64,000 nucleotides of DNA from SVTX01 sp045542075 (lineage in GTDB: Bacteria > Bacillota > Clostridia > Oscillospirales > CAG-272): NCBI GenBank assembly GCA_045542075.1, contig JAZQKI010000017.1:1-64000 (forward strand), read 5' to 3'. Within the stretch, counting starts at the first letter, position 1; each line of letters opens with the position of its first letter. Below are positions 8,403 through 17,163 of the stretch, piece by piece. The translations under genes were made by a program, and so were the position numbers. The notes beneath the pieces are model-generated. The model did not search any database and had not been told where the DNA came from. It saw only the letters and a program-made list of their open reading frames with translations.

Positions 8403-9842
8403 TTAGTCAATATAATATCTTGGATATCTGGATTTCTTTTTGGTTATTTTCTCAAGCAGATCTATTGCGGATTCGCGCTGCTCAAGCCAATCCTCCTCAA
8501 GTCTGTCGAACAGCTTGGCTAAAAGGAAGAAAAGCATACAAAGTGCCGAGAAGCCTGCATACACAACAACATACACCAGCGGGTAAACAATATATTTTCC
8601 TCCGCCCAGCACAAAGGAATAATTTTCCACAAATCTAAGGAACGGGAAATAGTCCTCAAAGGCAAGCTTGAAGTTAAACATATAGAACCAGTTTACCTTC
8701 GGATGGGCAGTGCCGTTCAGATCTCCGTTTATAATTACTCCAAGCACGTAGCACAGGGTTACATATATCGTAAATCCGACAAAGAAATATCCTATACTCT
8801 TCTTTGATAATTTGGGGAAGATCCTGAGTGCTATCAGCATAATGGGAATTAAAAGCACCAACGAGTGCTGGTAAAGGAAATGTACGTTCCAGAATCCCAT
8901 ATGTCCTACTCCAAAATTGGGGACCGCAATAGCGAACAGTGTTCCAAGCGTATTGGCGATAAAGCAGAAATGAAACAGCTTTTTCGACTTCAGCATGAAC
9001 GCAATAAGATATAAGTACGTTGCCAGATTGCAAAGGTCAAGAGGCAATCTGTTAAGGGTAAGACCCATAAGATAAAGCGAATTATAATGGAAGAACAGCA
9101 CGAGCACAAAGAACATTGATACCGTATATCTTTCCTCGTAGCTGCGGAAACGGAATACGTAGTAGATCACTATAATTGCCAGTATGGTGACAGCTATCCA
9201 TATCAGGTGATACGAGCTGAACCATTCGGGAATTTTCATATCCGTTCCGAAAAATGCCTGAGGAGCATACGCGGGCATGGTTACAAGCAGTGCCGCGGGA
9301 AGTCCCAACAGGTAGCTTGCCCATTCCTTGCCGCTCTTGAAATTGAACAAATGCTTCTCACTGATATGCAATATTATCGGGATCGCAAACGCCAGAGCGA
9401 GCTCGAAAATAAAATATGCGTATCTGAAGGTAGGATCGAGGTGATATCCCTTTCCCTCGGGGGCAAGGAAATATTCCATATAATCGTTAAAGAATACGGT
9501 GGAAAGCACCGTAAATGGCAACGAAAAATATCCTGCCATGTTTTTGAAGAAGCGTCCGCTGCAGAACACCGCCACGGGCAAAACCGCATAGTTGGTAAAA
9601 TATCCCCAGCGCAGTATTATCTGAAGTATGTCCGTTTGCTCATAACGAACTCCCTCATACCAACCGCCGTTGATAGCGAATATTATCGCGTCCGAAAGGA
9701 AAAAGCGAAAGAATCCAACCGCGCAGAAAACAAGAGTCAATATCTTGAGCGCAACAGTTCTCATATTTTCTTTTTTTCGGAATAGCAGCAGCACAAGCGC
9801 GGCTATAAGTGCGCCGCATAAAAAAACTATCGCTTGATACAT
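8403..9842 (-). CDS. TMEM164/YwaF-type integral membrane protein
   Basis: The 479-residue protein has about 12 membrane segments. The block LPLDLCNLATYLYLIAFML followed by GTLFAIAVPNFG and FWNVHFLYQHSLVLLIPIML matches the core of the YwaF/TMEM164 family, in which conserved Cys and His residues lie in adjacent helices. A human member has been described as an acyltransferase; the role of bacterial members is unknown. The C-terminus is a charged cytoplasmic tail (LEEDWLEQRESAIDLLEKI). It heads a probable transcript with the ABC exporter genes. A long leader and a consensus promoter lie upstream. Confidence 0.75.
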   Translation of the reverse strand: MYQAIVFLCGALIAALVLLLFRKKENMRTVALKILTLVFCAVGFFRFFLSDAIIFAINGGWYEGVRYEQTDILQIILRWGYFTNYAVLPVAVFCSGRFFKNMAGYFSLPFTVLSTVFFNDYMEYFLAPEGKGYHLDPTFRYAYFIFELALAFAIPIILHISEKHLFNFKSGKEWASYLLGLPAALLVTMPAYAPQAFFGTDMKIPEWFSSYHLIWIAVTILAIIVIYYVFRFRSYEERYTVSMFFVLVLFFHYNSLYLMGLTLNRLPLDLCNLATYLYLIAFMLKSKKLFHFCFIANTLGTLFAIAVPNFGVGHMGFWNVHFLYQHSLVLLIPIMLIALRIFPKLSKKSIGYFFVGFTIYVTLCYVLGVIINGDLNGTAHPKVNWFYMFNFKLAFEDYFPFLRFVENYSFVLGGGKYIVYPLVYVVVYAGFSALCMLFFLLAKLFDRLEEDWLEQRESAIDLLEKITKKKSRYPRYYID

Positions 9843-10028
9843 AAAATCTCCCTTAAACGCTCCGCAGATATGTGTGTATGATCCGACATAGCGTTGATAA
9901 CATTAGATGAAGAGTCGAGGGTTGCCGTGAGACCCTGGCATGAGCGTGTGATTGAAGACACATTTGCGCCCAAGACCACAAATCCCCATTGTTCGCGTCA
10001 TTATATCATACTTCGACAGAAATGTCAA
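9843..10028 (-). promoter_or_regulatory. Consensus promoter and about 150-nt leader of the TMEM164-like gene
   Basis: On the minus strand TTGACA (10028-10023), a 17-bp spacer and TATAAT (10005-10000) form a near-perfect sigma-A promoter. The transcript would begin near 9993, leaving a leader of about 150 nt. The leader holds small stems, such as AGGGT/ACCCT around 9918-9936 and TGTG/CACA around 9946-9963. I recognise no riboswitch class. Confidence 0.6.
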
Positions 10029-10346
10029 CCCATTCACCCCTGTCCAATTTGTGGAAAACGACCAACAATCTATTTTTTAGTTGTGCAAAACCTACAAAAG
10101 GCATGTCTTTGTTTTGTGTTTTATAGAGAATATACTGCCCATTGGATTTACAAAACTAAACAAATTACGTCATTTTCTATAATCTTCCAATTAATGATCC
10201 CGCCTTTTTTCAACCCAAACAACAAAAAACATCCCGCAACATCAACTTGCCGAATTTTTCTACAAATCCTATAAATTTTTTCTTCCGCTCATTTTCTCTA
10301 CCTATTATATAGTCGACATAAATATATAAAAGGTTACACATAAGCG
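10029..10346. other. AT-rich gap without a gene
   Basis: This stretch lies between the fatty acid operon terminator and the promoter of the TMEM164-like gene. It is AT-rich with homopolymer runs. I see no ORF with a ribosome binding site, no clear hairpin and no repeat. Confidence 0.6.
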
Positions 10347-10386
10347 AAAAAAAGAGCTTGAGTGCGGTACACTCAAGCTCTTTTTT
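10347..10386. terminator. Terminator of the fak operon
   Basis: An 11-bp stem GAGCTTGAGTG with its complement around a 5-base loop is flanked by A7 and T6, so it can work in both directions. It lies 8 bp beyond the ACP stop codon. Confidence 0.88.
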
Positions 10387-10393
10387 GTGTTTC

Positions 10394-10615
10394 TCAGGCG
10401 CGGGCTTCAAGAAATCTGCAAACGTCTCCAACGGTGACAAACTTCACAGGCTCTGTGAATCTGAAGCCAAACGCCGCCTCAATCTCCATAGCGAAAAGCA
10501 TCATGGCGAGCGAATCAAGGCCGAGATCCTCTATAAGTCTTGTGTCCTCCGTCACGGAGTCCATATCTATTTCCCTGTTTACCCTTGCGAGTATGGTTTT
10601 AAGCTGTTCAAGCAT
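10394..10615 (-). CDS. Acyl carrier protein
   Basis: This 73-residue acidic protein has the phosphopantetheine attachment motif LGLDSL with the acceptor Ser35, and the length and four-helix pattern of acyl carrier proteins. The chain end on the pantetheine arm carries acyl groups as thioesters. Its position as the last gene of the fakA-plsX-fakB operon suggests that it receives or donates acyl chains through PlsX. It differs from housekeeping AcpP by a shorter C-terminus and a Phe-rich helix 2 (LFAMEIEAAFGFRF), so it may be a dedicated carrier. A terminator follows directly. Confidence 0.88.
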   Translation of the reverse strand: MLEQLKTILARVNREIDMDSVTEDTRLIEDLGLDSLAMMLFAMEIEAAFGFRFTEPVKFVTVGDVCRFLEARA

Positions 10616-10631
10616 ATAATTTCTCCTTGTT

Positions 10632-11780
10632 TTACGCTTCCGTCCCGGTAGCGATATTTTTTATATACGAGCGGCGGCGCTTGTGCTGCTCCGCATCAAA
10701 ATATTTCCATTGAGCCATTACCTGAGTGTTTGTCTCAAGATTGAGATTGGTCTCAAAATATTCTATATCACCGCTCTCAAGCATTTCCATCATGCAATTA
10801 AGCATGACCGCATTAACTCCCGCAGGTCTGTATTCGGGAAGTACCGCAACAAGAGCCAGGTCAACGACGTTGGGATGATTGACCTCGTTCAGAAGCTTGA
10901 CGACCGTTGCGGGCGTCAGACGTCCCCCTCTCTTTTGCAGGGATTTTCCGAAGCCGGGAATACAAAGCGCAAAGGCTACGACCTTATCATTTTCATCACA
11001 AAGGACCATAAGATATTTCTTGTTGATCACCAGCATAAATTGATCGACAAGCTGGGCCTTCATTCTTTCCGTAAACGGAACCGTTCCGTACAGATGGCTG
11101 TAGCACTTGTCCAGACAATCAAAAATACCGTCCTTATATCTGTCTATGTACTCCTTTTTGGACATTTTATCCGAGTCCACAATGTGAAGATTACTAAGCT
11201 CAAGCGCACGCTGCGCAACCTTGCCAAGCATAATATTTTTTTCCTTGGGCGCGCGGATACGGAATTCAAGCCAGTCTATCTCCTTTGAGTATCCGCAGGC
11301 TTCAATCAGCGCGGGATAGTAATCGTAATTGTACTGCTCCTCAAAGGTTGAGAGCTTGTCAAAGCCCTCAATAAGCAGTCCTTCTCGCTCAAGATCGCTG
11401 TATCCGAGCGGTCCGCAGACTGTATCAAGTCCGTTGTCAATACCCCATTTTTCAACCGCGCCAAAAAGCGCTTTTGCGACGTCAACATCATCTATTGCGT
11501 CAAAACGGGAAAAGCGAAGTCTCTTTTCATGGTGTATCTCATTAAACTGATTCTGTATGATTCCCTGAATACGTCCGACCGTCTTGCCATCCATCTCTGC
11601 AAGGTAAAAGACCGAATCACAGGTGTCCGCATAGGCATTTTTGTCTGTGAAAATGGTCATTTCGTCTCCGTAAAGCGGCGGAACGAAATACGGACATTCC
11701 TTATAAAGCGTGAGCGGAAAGCTCACAAACTCACGTCGCTGCGCTCTTGTCTTAACTTCAATGATTTTTATATTGCTCAT
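10632..11780 (-). CDS. GNAT-like acyltransferase in the fak operon
   Basis: The 382-residue protein is of the large GNAT-like type seen in Firmicutes and Bacteroidetes (similar to YghO-type proteins): an N-terminal part with FYLAEMDGKTVGRIQGII and a C-terminal part with DLALVAVLPEYRPAGVNAVML, which resembles an acyl-CoA/ACP-binding loop. ATG 11780 is chosen because GGAGGAATT precedes it; the ATG at 11795 overlaps the stop of fakB and has no ribosome binding site. It lies between fakB and acp, so an N- or O-acyltransferase that uses long-chain acyl-ACP is a reasonable guess. The substrate is not known. Confidence 0.65.
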   Translation of the reverse strand: MSNIKIIEVKTRAQRREFVSFPLTLYKECPYFVPPLYGDEMTIFTDKNAYADTCDSVFYLAEMDGKTVGRIQGIIQNQFNEIHHEKRLRFSRFDAIDDVDVAKALFGAVEKWGIDNGLDTVCGPLGYSDLEREGLLIEGFDKLSTFEEQYNYDYYPALIEACGYSKEIDWLEFRIRAPKEKNIMLGKVAQRALELSNLHIVDSDKMSKKEYIDRYKDGIFDCLDKCYSHLYGTVPFTERMKAQLVDQFMLVINKKYLMVLCDENDKVVAFALCIPGFGKSLQKRGGRLTPATVVKLLNEVNHPNVVDLALVAVLPEYRPAGVNAVMLNCMMEMLESGDIEYFETNLNLETNTQVMAQWKYFDAEQHKRRRSYIKNIATGTEA

Positions 11781-11791
11781 AATTCCTCCGT

Positions 11792-12694
11792 TCATTCAAG
11801 GGGCTCATCCTCGCGTCTGATAAACGCGATTCCGTATCCTGCAAGCCAGGGCCCCGTGTGCGCGCCGCTGACAGGAGAAACTATCATAGGCTCATGGTTT
11901 GTCTGAAGTCCGTGCTTTTCCTCTATCTCCGCAAGCTCACCCATAAGCGATGGACCTGTGTACATCTTCCAGAGAATATAATCCTCGGGCGAGCGGTCGC
12001 CGATGATATCCTTGACTATGCTGCACGTCTGGTTGAGTGCCTTCTTTTGAGTTCTTACACTCTGCATGGAGCATATTTCTCCCTCGTGAGAAAAATGTAA
12101 AATGGGACAAATACTCAGCATCTTACCCATAAGCGCCTTACCGCCCTTGAGTCTGCCATTGTAAATAAGGTAGTCAAGCTTTCCCACAACGCCGATAAAC
12201 TCCTGGCGCTCCATCATCCAATGTATCTCTTTTACAATTGTCTCTGTGGGAACCCCCTTCTCTATCATCTCCGCCGCCTTGATCGCGAGCAAGCCCTCGC
12301 CAAAGCAAGCTATTTTTGAGTCAATGACCGTTACCTTGAGCCTGCCCGCATATTCCTCGCCGATAAGACGTATCAGATTGTACGTTCCGCCGAGATATGC
12401 GCTGAGCGCGATAACTATGACCTCCTCGTATCCGTCCTCAATAGCCTTGTCAAATGCAGCCATTATTGACTCTCTCGTGGGCATAGCGGTGCTTGGGAGA
12501 TTGCTTTTGGGGTCTTCCATAGTCTCAAGCTCATTATAAAATTCTACGGGGTTAAGGTCATATCCCTCAAGGTATTCCCTACCCTTAAAATTCACGTGAA
12601 TGCGTATAATATCAATGTCATACTTCTTGTATCTCTCAGGGGCGTAATCAAGACATCCCGTAGAAGTACACATAACCTTTCTGTTGCCTGCCAT
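11792..12694 (-). CDS. fakB: DegV family fatty acid-binding protein (FakB)
   Basis: The 300-residue protein has DegV family landmarks: PSTAMPTRESI (about residues 67-77, the family's S/T-x-x-P motif that holds the fatty acid carboxylate), ALSAYLGGTYN, LDYLIYNGRLKGG and the C-terminal AHTGPWLAGYGI. FakB binds a free fatty acid and presents it to the kinase FakA; the acyl-phosphate then goes to PlsX or PlsY. The start codon overlaps the plsX stop codon (TAATG), so translation is coupled. Bacteria usually have several FakB proteins with different chain preferences; the preference here is unknown. Confidence 0.88.
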   Translation of the reverse strand: MAGNRKVMCTSTGCLDYAPERYKKYDIDIIRIHVNFKGREYLEGYDLNPVEFYNELETMEDPKSNLPSTAMPTRESIMAAFDKAIEDGYEEVIVIALSAYLGGTYNLIRLIGEEYAGRLKVTVIDSKIACFGEGLLAIKAAEMIEKGVPTETIVKEIHWMMERQEFIGVVGKLDYLIYNGRLKGGKALMGKMLSICPILHFSHEGEICSMQSVRTQKKALNQTCSIVKDIIGDRSPEDYILWKMYTGPSLMGELAEIEEKHGLQTNHEPMIVSPVSGAHTGPWLAGYGIAFIRREDEPLE

Positions 12695-13677
12695 TATCTT
12701 ATATCCTTTCCCTCAAACAGAGATTTGTTTTTCATCATATTGAGCATCATACCGACGGTGTTGGATATGGTGTCCGAGTTTGCGGAGCCGCGCACCTTGA
12801 CTATAAGCTTTCCAACGCCAAGCACTATGCCGCCGCCGAGAGAGTTGAAGTCATAAATACCCATAAGGTACTGCACGAGCTTCATTATCTCGGGATTTCC
12901 CGTCTTCTTTGCGTACTTGACTATATCCGTAATTATTCTGCGCGCGATGCCCTCGGAGTTTTTGAACACCTGATTGCCTGCAAAGCCCTCGGCTACAAGC
13001 ACGTCACAATCGCCCGAAAGCGCGCGGTTGCCTTCAATGTTTCCAATAAAGTTGAGGTCGTTCTCCTGTTTGAGCAGCGCGTGCGTTGCCTTAACGAGCT
13101 TATTTCCCTTTGTCTCCTCCGCCCCGTTGGATAAAAGTCCTACCGTTGGGTTCTCTATGCTGTAATACGTCTTCATGAAATCCGAGCCCATGTGAGCGAA
13201 ATCCACAAGCTGGGACGGTGTGCAGTCAATATTCGCGCCCGTGTCCACAAGACACGTAAATCCACCCTTTTCGGCGGGCAGAATAGCAGCAAGAGCAGGT
13301 CTTTTGAGTTCCCTTGCGGGTACGTAGCGGAGAGCTCCCGCCAGGAGTGCTCCCGTATTTCCGCCGTTTATCATGCCAACTATGTCGTCTCTGTCCGCAA
13401 GAGCAAGAAGTCCCTTTACAAGAGAGGACTCAAGCTTGCCGTATATCGCAGCCGTAGGGGCATCGTAATTAGTTATCACATCGTCGGCGTGGATCAGCTC
13501 AACACGCCCGTGGTCATATTCAAGCCCGGAAAGCTTTGCATTTATTACCTTCTCGTCTCCGACAAGGACTACTCCAAGGTCATCATTCTCCGCAAGCGCC
13601 TTTAATGCGCCCTCAATAAGCACCTCGGGGCCGTTGTCACTCCCCATAAGGTCTATAGCTATTTTGTACTGTACCAT
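12694..13677 (-). CDS. plsX: Phosphate acyltransferase PlsX
   Basis: The 327-residue protein begins YKIAIDLMGSDNGP, the hallmark of PlsX, and carries GMINGGNTGALL and TCLVDTGANIDCTP. PlsX interconverts acyl-ACP and acyl-phosphate at the membrane surface. In this operon it can pass FakAB-made acyl-phosphate to the ACP encoded downstream or feed PlsY for phosphatidic acid synthesis. The length is normal for the family. RBS AAGGAGAG precedes the ATG. It is separated from fakA by 9 bp and overlaps fakB. Confidence 0.95.
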   Translation of the reverse strand: MVQYKIAIDLMGSDNGPEVLIEGALKALAENDDLGVVLVGDEKVINAKLSGLEYDHGRVELIHADDVITNYDAPTAAIYGKLESSLVKGLLALADRDDIVGMINGGNTGALLAGALRYVPARELKRPALAAILPAEKGGFTCLVDTGANIDCTPSQLVDFAHMGSDFMKTYYSIENPTVGLLSNGAEETKGNKLVKATHALLKQENDLNFIGNIEGNRALSGDCDVLVAEGFAGNQVFKNSEGIARRIITDIVKYAKKTGNPEIMKLVQYLMGIYDFNSLGGGIVLGVGKLIVKVRGSANSDTISNTVGMMLNMMKNKSLFEGKDIR

Positions 13678-13686
13678 AATCTCTCC

Positions 13687-15345
13687 TTATTCTATCGCGA
13701 CAAGATAATCGTATATCTCCTGACCGCTGATGTACACCTGTATCTCCTGCTCGTCAAATCTCTCCTCAAGAGCCTCGGTCACCCTTACTCTGTCCTCGTC
13801 ATCAACTCCCGCGCCGACAAACAGAGTTATAAGCTCTCGCTCATCAAGATCATCCGTCTGCTCTATCATAACGCAGAGCGCGTCAAGGGGATCAGAGGTT
13901 GATGTCACTATATCGCCGTCAAGAATTCCTATGTACTCGCCCTGTTTGACCTCAACTCCACCTATAACGGTGTCCCGTATCGCGACAGTCACCTCGCCCG
14001 AAACCACAAATTCCTTGGCAGCGATAAGGTCGGCTATCTGCTCGTCAACATCTGTAACCGTTGGATTGAACACCGACAGCGCAGAATATCCCTCAGGAAT
14101 AGTCCTTGTGGGTATAACGTGTACGTTGCCCCTGCCCCATAGCTCCGCCGCCTGACGTGCGGTCAGGACGATGTTGCTGTTGTTTGGAAGCACGAGAATA
14201 TGGTCTGCGTCAAGCGCATCAAATGCCGATAAGAAGTCCTGCGTGGACGGATTTCCCGTCTGTCCGCCGTTTATTATAACGTCCGCGCCAAGCGACTCAA
14301 ATAGTGCGGTCAAGCCCTCACCTGTGCCTACGGTAACGACGCCGTATGTCTTGTGAGGCTTTTTTGCCTTCTTTTCCTGATTTTTTACACGTTCAGAATG
14401 CTGAAGGCTCATATTTTCTATCTTTATATTCAAAAACTCGCCGTATTTCTGGCAAAGAATAAGAATATCGCTGGGTGTGTGGGTGTGCGCGTGAATTTTA
14501 AGTATATCCTTGTCCTTGAGCGAAACGATCGAGTCACAGCCGAGAGCCTCAAGCTCCGCCGCAAGTCTTTTTTCGTCAAAGGCTTCAACATTCACCTTGG
14601 CGCGCTGGAGTCTGACAAGGCATTCCGTACAGTATCCGTACGTGAGGGTGGACTCCGACGTGAACAGGTCGTAATTCACCTCTGTCACTTCTGCGCCCGA
14701 TACAGGTACAGCAAAGCCAACCTCTGCCCCGCTGTTCAGGGACTCGTACATTCCCTTTGCAATACATACGTATCCCGCTCCGCCGCTATCCACGACGTCC
14801 GCCTCGGTAAGCACGGGAAGTATTTCCTTCGTTCTCTGGAGTGATCGCTCCGCCTCCTCTATGTTGAGGCAGAAAAATTCTTCTATTGTGCTGTTCTCAT
14901 CAAGGTGCTGCTTTGCATACTCCGCGCTCTCTCTGAACACAGTAAGTATAGTACCCTCAACGGGGTTTGCGACTGCGGCATACGAGCGTCTGACTCCCGC
15001 TATATACGCCTCAGCAAGCTCTGTAGCCGTGGCAGTCTCCTTGTCCGCGAGCGAATCACACATTCCCGCAAAGAACTGCGAAAGTATAACACCCGAATTT
15101 CCTCTCGCGCCAAAAAGTGAGCCGCGCGAGAATTCACTTGCCACGTCGCAAAGACTTACGTCATCCCGGTTTGAAATTTTGGCTATTCCGCTCTCTATTG
15201 TTCTGCTCATATTTGTGCCCGTGTCACCGTCGGGCACGGGGAAAACGTTAAGATCGTTTATTATCTGTATGTTCGAGCGTATTCCGTCGGCGCCGCCGCA
15301 AAGAATACGTCTGAACGTAATTCCGTCAAGCTGTTTTGTTTGCAT
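13687..15345 (-). CDS. fakA: Fatty acid kinase FakA (DAK2 domain protein)
   Basis: The 552-residue protein has an N-terminal DhaL-like kinase domain with NVFPVPDGDTGTNM (about residues 33-46); its Asp residues bind Mg-ATP. Also visible are ARGNSGVILSQFF and DSGGAGY. The C-terminal half (from about residue 325, TYGVVTVGTGEGL) has the DegV-like fold that docks FakB. FakA phosphorylates fatty acids bound to FakB. The length agrees with known FakA. It starts 17 bp after the TetR gene, with CGGAGG as ribosome binding site, so it shares the transcript of the regulator. Confidence 0.93.
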   Translation of the reverse strand: MQTKQLDGITFRRILCGGADGIRSNIQIINDLNVFPVPDGDTGTNMSRTIESGIAKISNRDDVSLCDVASEFSRGSLFGARGNSGVILSQFFAGMCDSLADKETATATELAEAYIAGVRRSYAAVANPVEGTILTVFRESAEYAKQHLDENSTIEEFFCLNIEEAERSLQRTKEILPVLTEADVVDSGGAGYVCIAKGMYESLNSGAEVGFAVPVSGAEVTEVNYDLFTSESTLTYGYCTECLVRLQRAKVNVEAFDEKRLAAELEALGCDSIVSLKDKDILKIHAHTHTPSDILILCQKYGEFLNIKIENMSLQHSERVKNQEKKAKKPHKTYGVVTVGTGEGLTALFESLGADVIINGGQTGNPSTQDFLSAFDALDADHILVLPNNSNIVLTARQAAELWGRGNVHVIPTRTIPEGYSALSVFNPTVTDVDEQIADLIAAKEFVVSGEVTVAIRDTVIGGVEVKQGEYIGILDGDIVTSTSDPLDALCVMIEQTDDLDERELITLFVGAGVDDEDRVRVTEALEERFDEQEIQVYISGQEIYDYLVAIE

Positions 15346-15362
15346 AAAGCCTCCGTGTTTTT

Positions 15363-15914
15363 TCAGATCATTTCCTGCGAGAATATGTTTTTCTGACGAA
15401 TAAGCGCCTCAAGTATTTTTGCGCTGCACTCGGATATCTCGTCAAAATTATATTTTTTCCCCGAAAACAGGTAGTCGTTGCCTACTCTTACAAATCCGCC
15501 GATCGCAAACGACATAAGCATCAGGTCCTGGCTGCTCTTAGCCATGCTCTGACACATACGGCAAAGTCTGTCCTCAAGCTTTTCACACAAAACTCCTTGC
15601 TTTCCGCGAAAAACCGCTTTTATTTCATCGGAATTTTTCTCAAGTGCTAAAAGCAGGTTTTTTGCGTATATTCTCGGATCGTCAAAAATCTTATTCCATT
15701 CCGAGAAGCTTGCAATAATGCTGTCAATAACTCCGTTGTCTATCTCGTTTGACAGTGCTATGGAATCCGTATAATGATTGTAGAACGTGGTCTTGTTTAT
15801 CATAGCCGCGTCGCAAATATCCTTCACCTTTATGTCCTCGGGCATAAGCTTCTCGCGAAGCTTCAGAAATGCCGATCTTATCTGCCGACGGGTTTTTACC
15901 ATTCTAAGATCCAT
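15363..15914 (-). CDS. TetR family regulator heading the fak operon
   Basis: The 183-residue protein has an N-terminal helix-turn-helix (IKVKDICDAAMINKTTFYNHY, split here as the recognition region) followed by an all-helical ligand domain of the type seen in DhaS-like TetR proteins. The ATG at 15914 follows AAGGAGG with normal spacing; the upstream ATGs at 15938 and 15944 lack one. It is the first gene of the operon that encodes FakA, PlsX, FakB, a GNAT protein and ACP, so it most likely controls that operon and itself. An acyl ligand is a guess. An inverted repeat at 15938-15967 may be its operator. Confidence 0.85.
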   Translation of the reverse strand: MDLRMVKTRRQIRSAFLKLREKLMPEDIKVKDICDAAMINKTTFYNHYTDSIALSNEIDNGVIDSIIASFSEWNKIFDDPRIYAKNLLLALEKNSDEIKAVFRGKQGVLCEKLEDRLCRMCQSMAKSSQDLMLMSFAIGGFVRVGNDYLFSGKKYNFDEISECSAKILEALIRQKNIFSQEMI

Positions 15915-15937
15915 GTGTGCCTCCTTTTTTACATACA

Positions 15938-15967
15938 TATGCAAAAATAATCAACTTTAGTTGCATA
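15938..15967 (-). promoter_or_regulatory. Candidate TetR operator
   Basis: The arms TATGCAA (15938-15944) and TTGCATA (15961-15967) form a perfect inverted repeat with a 16-bp centre. It lies 24 bp upstream of the TetR start, where it would overlap a promoter. The assignment rests on position and symmetry only. Confidence 0.4.
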
Positions 15968-16076
15968 AGTACATTATAGTCGATTTTTGTCAGGTTGTCA
16001 ATAGCGATTTTTACTGCTATTGGAAGATCAGGTATATTTACCTTTTTTATGTTTTTAATTAAAATTAAAAAACAAG

Positions 16077-16105
16077 TTGCAAAATCTCAAAAAACGTGAT
16101 AAAAT
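16077..16105 (+). promoter_or_regulatory. Promoter of the alpha/beta hydrolase gene
   Basis: TTGCAA (16077-16082), a 17-bp spacer and TAAAAT (16100-16105) lie 32 bp upstream of the start codon. Confidence 0.65.
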
Positions 16106-16137
16106 AAAAGCGAATATATGGAAAAGAGGTTGTTTTT

Positions 16138-17085
16138 ATGCCGTGGTATATACCTGTCGGAATTTCAGCGTTTTTGTTTGTTTCCGCGCTGATTATCTCC
16201 TACGTTTGCTTTTACAAAACTTTTTTGAAAAGAGAACCCAAAACCCAGGAGGAATACCCTATCCCCAAAAGTGAAGAATATGCTCCCTTCCGCGAGCTGA
16301 TGATAAAATGGATGGACGACTACAAGTCCATTCCCCACAAGGATGTTGAGATACGCTCGTTTGACGGACTGACTCTGCGTGGAAAATATTATGAGCTTAC
16401 ACCCGACGCACCGCTTGAAATACTTTTTCACGGATACAGAGGGGATTCCTACCGGGATCTCAGCGGAGGCATTTCGCGTTGCTTTGAAATGGGACACAGC
16501 GCGCTCATTGTTGACCACCGAGCTGCGGGCAGAAGCGAGGGCCGAGTCATTTCCTTTAGCGCAAATGAAAGCCGCGACTGTGCTGCGTGGGTGGATTTTG
16601 CGATAAACAACATAAACAAGGACGCAAAAATAATCCTCACAGGCATATCAATGGGCGCGGCTACGGTTATGGTCGCCTCTGCAATGGATCTGCCTGAAAA
16701 CGTGGTGGGTGTGCTTGCCGACTGTGGCTTTTCATCCTGCAAGAATATTGTAAAAAAGGTCGTACGCGATATGGGACATCCTGCCGATATTATCTATCCG
16801 TTCGTTCGCCTGGGCGGAATGCTGTTTGGCAGATTTGATTCCAAAAAGGCTTCCCCCGTCGATGCTTTGAGATCCTGCAAGCTTCCCGTGATATTCATTC
16901 ACGGAGACACAGATACCTTCGTTCCTTTTCAGATGAGCGTTGACAACTATAACGCCTGCGCATCGGAATACAAAAGGCTTATCACCATTGAGGGCGCGGG
17001 ACACGGACTCTGCTATCCCGTAAATATGCAAAAATATAAGGACGAGGTTGAAGCGTTCTTCAAGCCGCTGCTTGAAAATAATTGA
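16138..17085 (+). CDS. Membrane-anchored alpha/beta hydrolase
   Basis: The 315-residue protein has an N-terminal membrane segment (residues 3-25) and then an alpha/beta hydrolase fold. The nucleophile elbow is GISMGAA (Ser at about 171), the acid is probably the Asp in HGDTDTFVP, and the histidine is in GAGHGLCY. The oxyanion region is FHGYRGDSYRDLSGG. Such proteins (YqkD/FrsA-like) cleave esters of unknown nature. RBS AAGAGG precedes the ATG. It is divergent from the TetR-fak operon and 78 bp ahead of a YitT-type gene. Confidence 0.85.
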   Translation: MPWYIPVGISAFLFVSALIISYVCFYKTFLKREPKTQEEYPIPKSEEYAPFRELMIKWMDDYKSIPHKDVEIRSFDGLTLRGKYYELTPDAPLEILFHGYRGDSYRDLSGGISRCFEMGHSALIVDHRAAGRSEGRVISFSANESRDCAAWVDFAINNINKDAKIILTGISMGAATVMVASAMDLPENVVGVLADCGFSSCKNIVKKVVRDMGHPADIIYPFVRLGGMLFGRFDSKKASPVDALRSCKLPVIFIHGDTDTFVPFQMSVDNYNACASEYKRLITIEGAGHGLCYPVNMQKYKDEVEAFFKPLLENN

Positions 17086-17163
17086 TAAAGTCCCGCGGTG
17101 CGCAGGCTCTCACAATGCCCGAGCATGACGCACCGGTCAGCAATCATAAAAAGGAGGTGTATT

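Noticed and set aside
9843..9993. Possible SAM-type riboswitch in the leader of the TMEM164-like gene
   Set aside because: Only a short CGGCAACCC resembles the SAM-I core; the four-way junction and K-turn are not found, and the gene has no link to methionine.
17086..17163. GGTGCG/CGCACC inverted repeat between hydrolase and YitT genes
   Set aside because: Six-bp arms with a long loop and no T-run; too weak for a terminator call.
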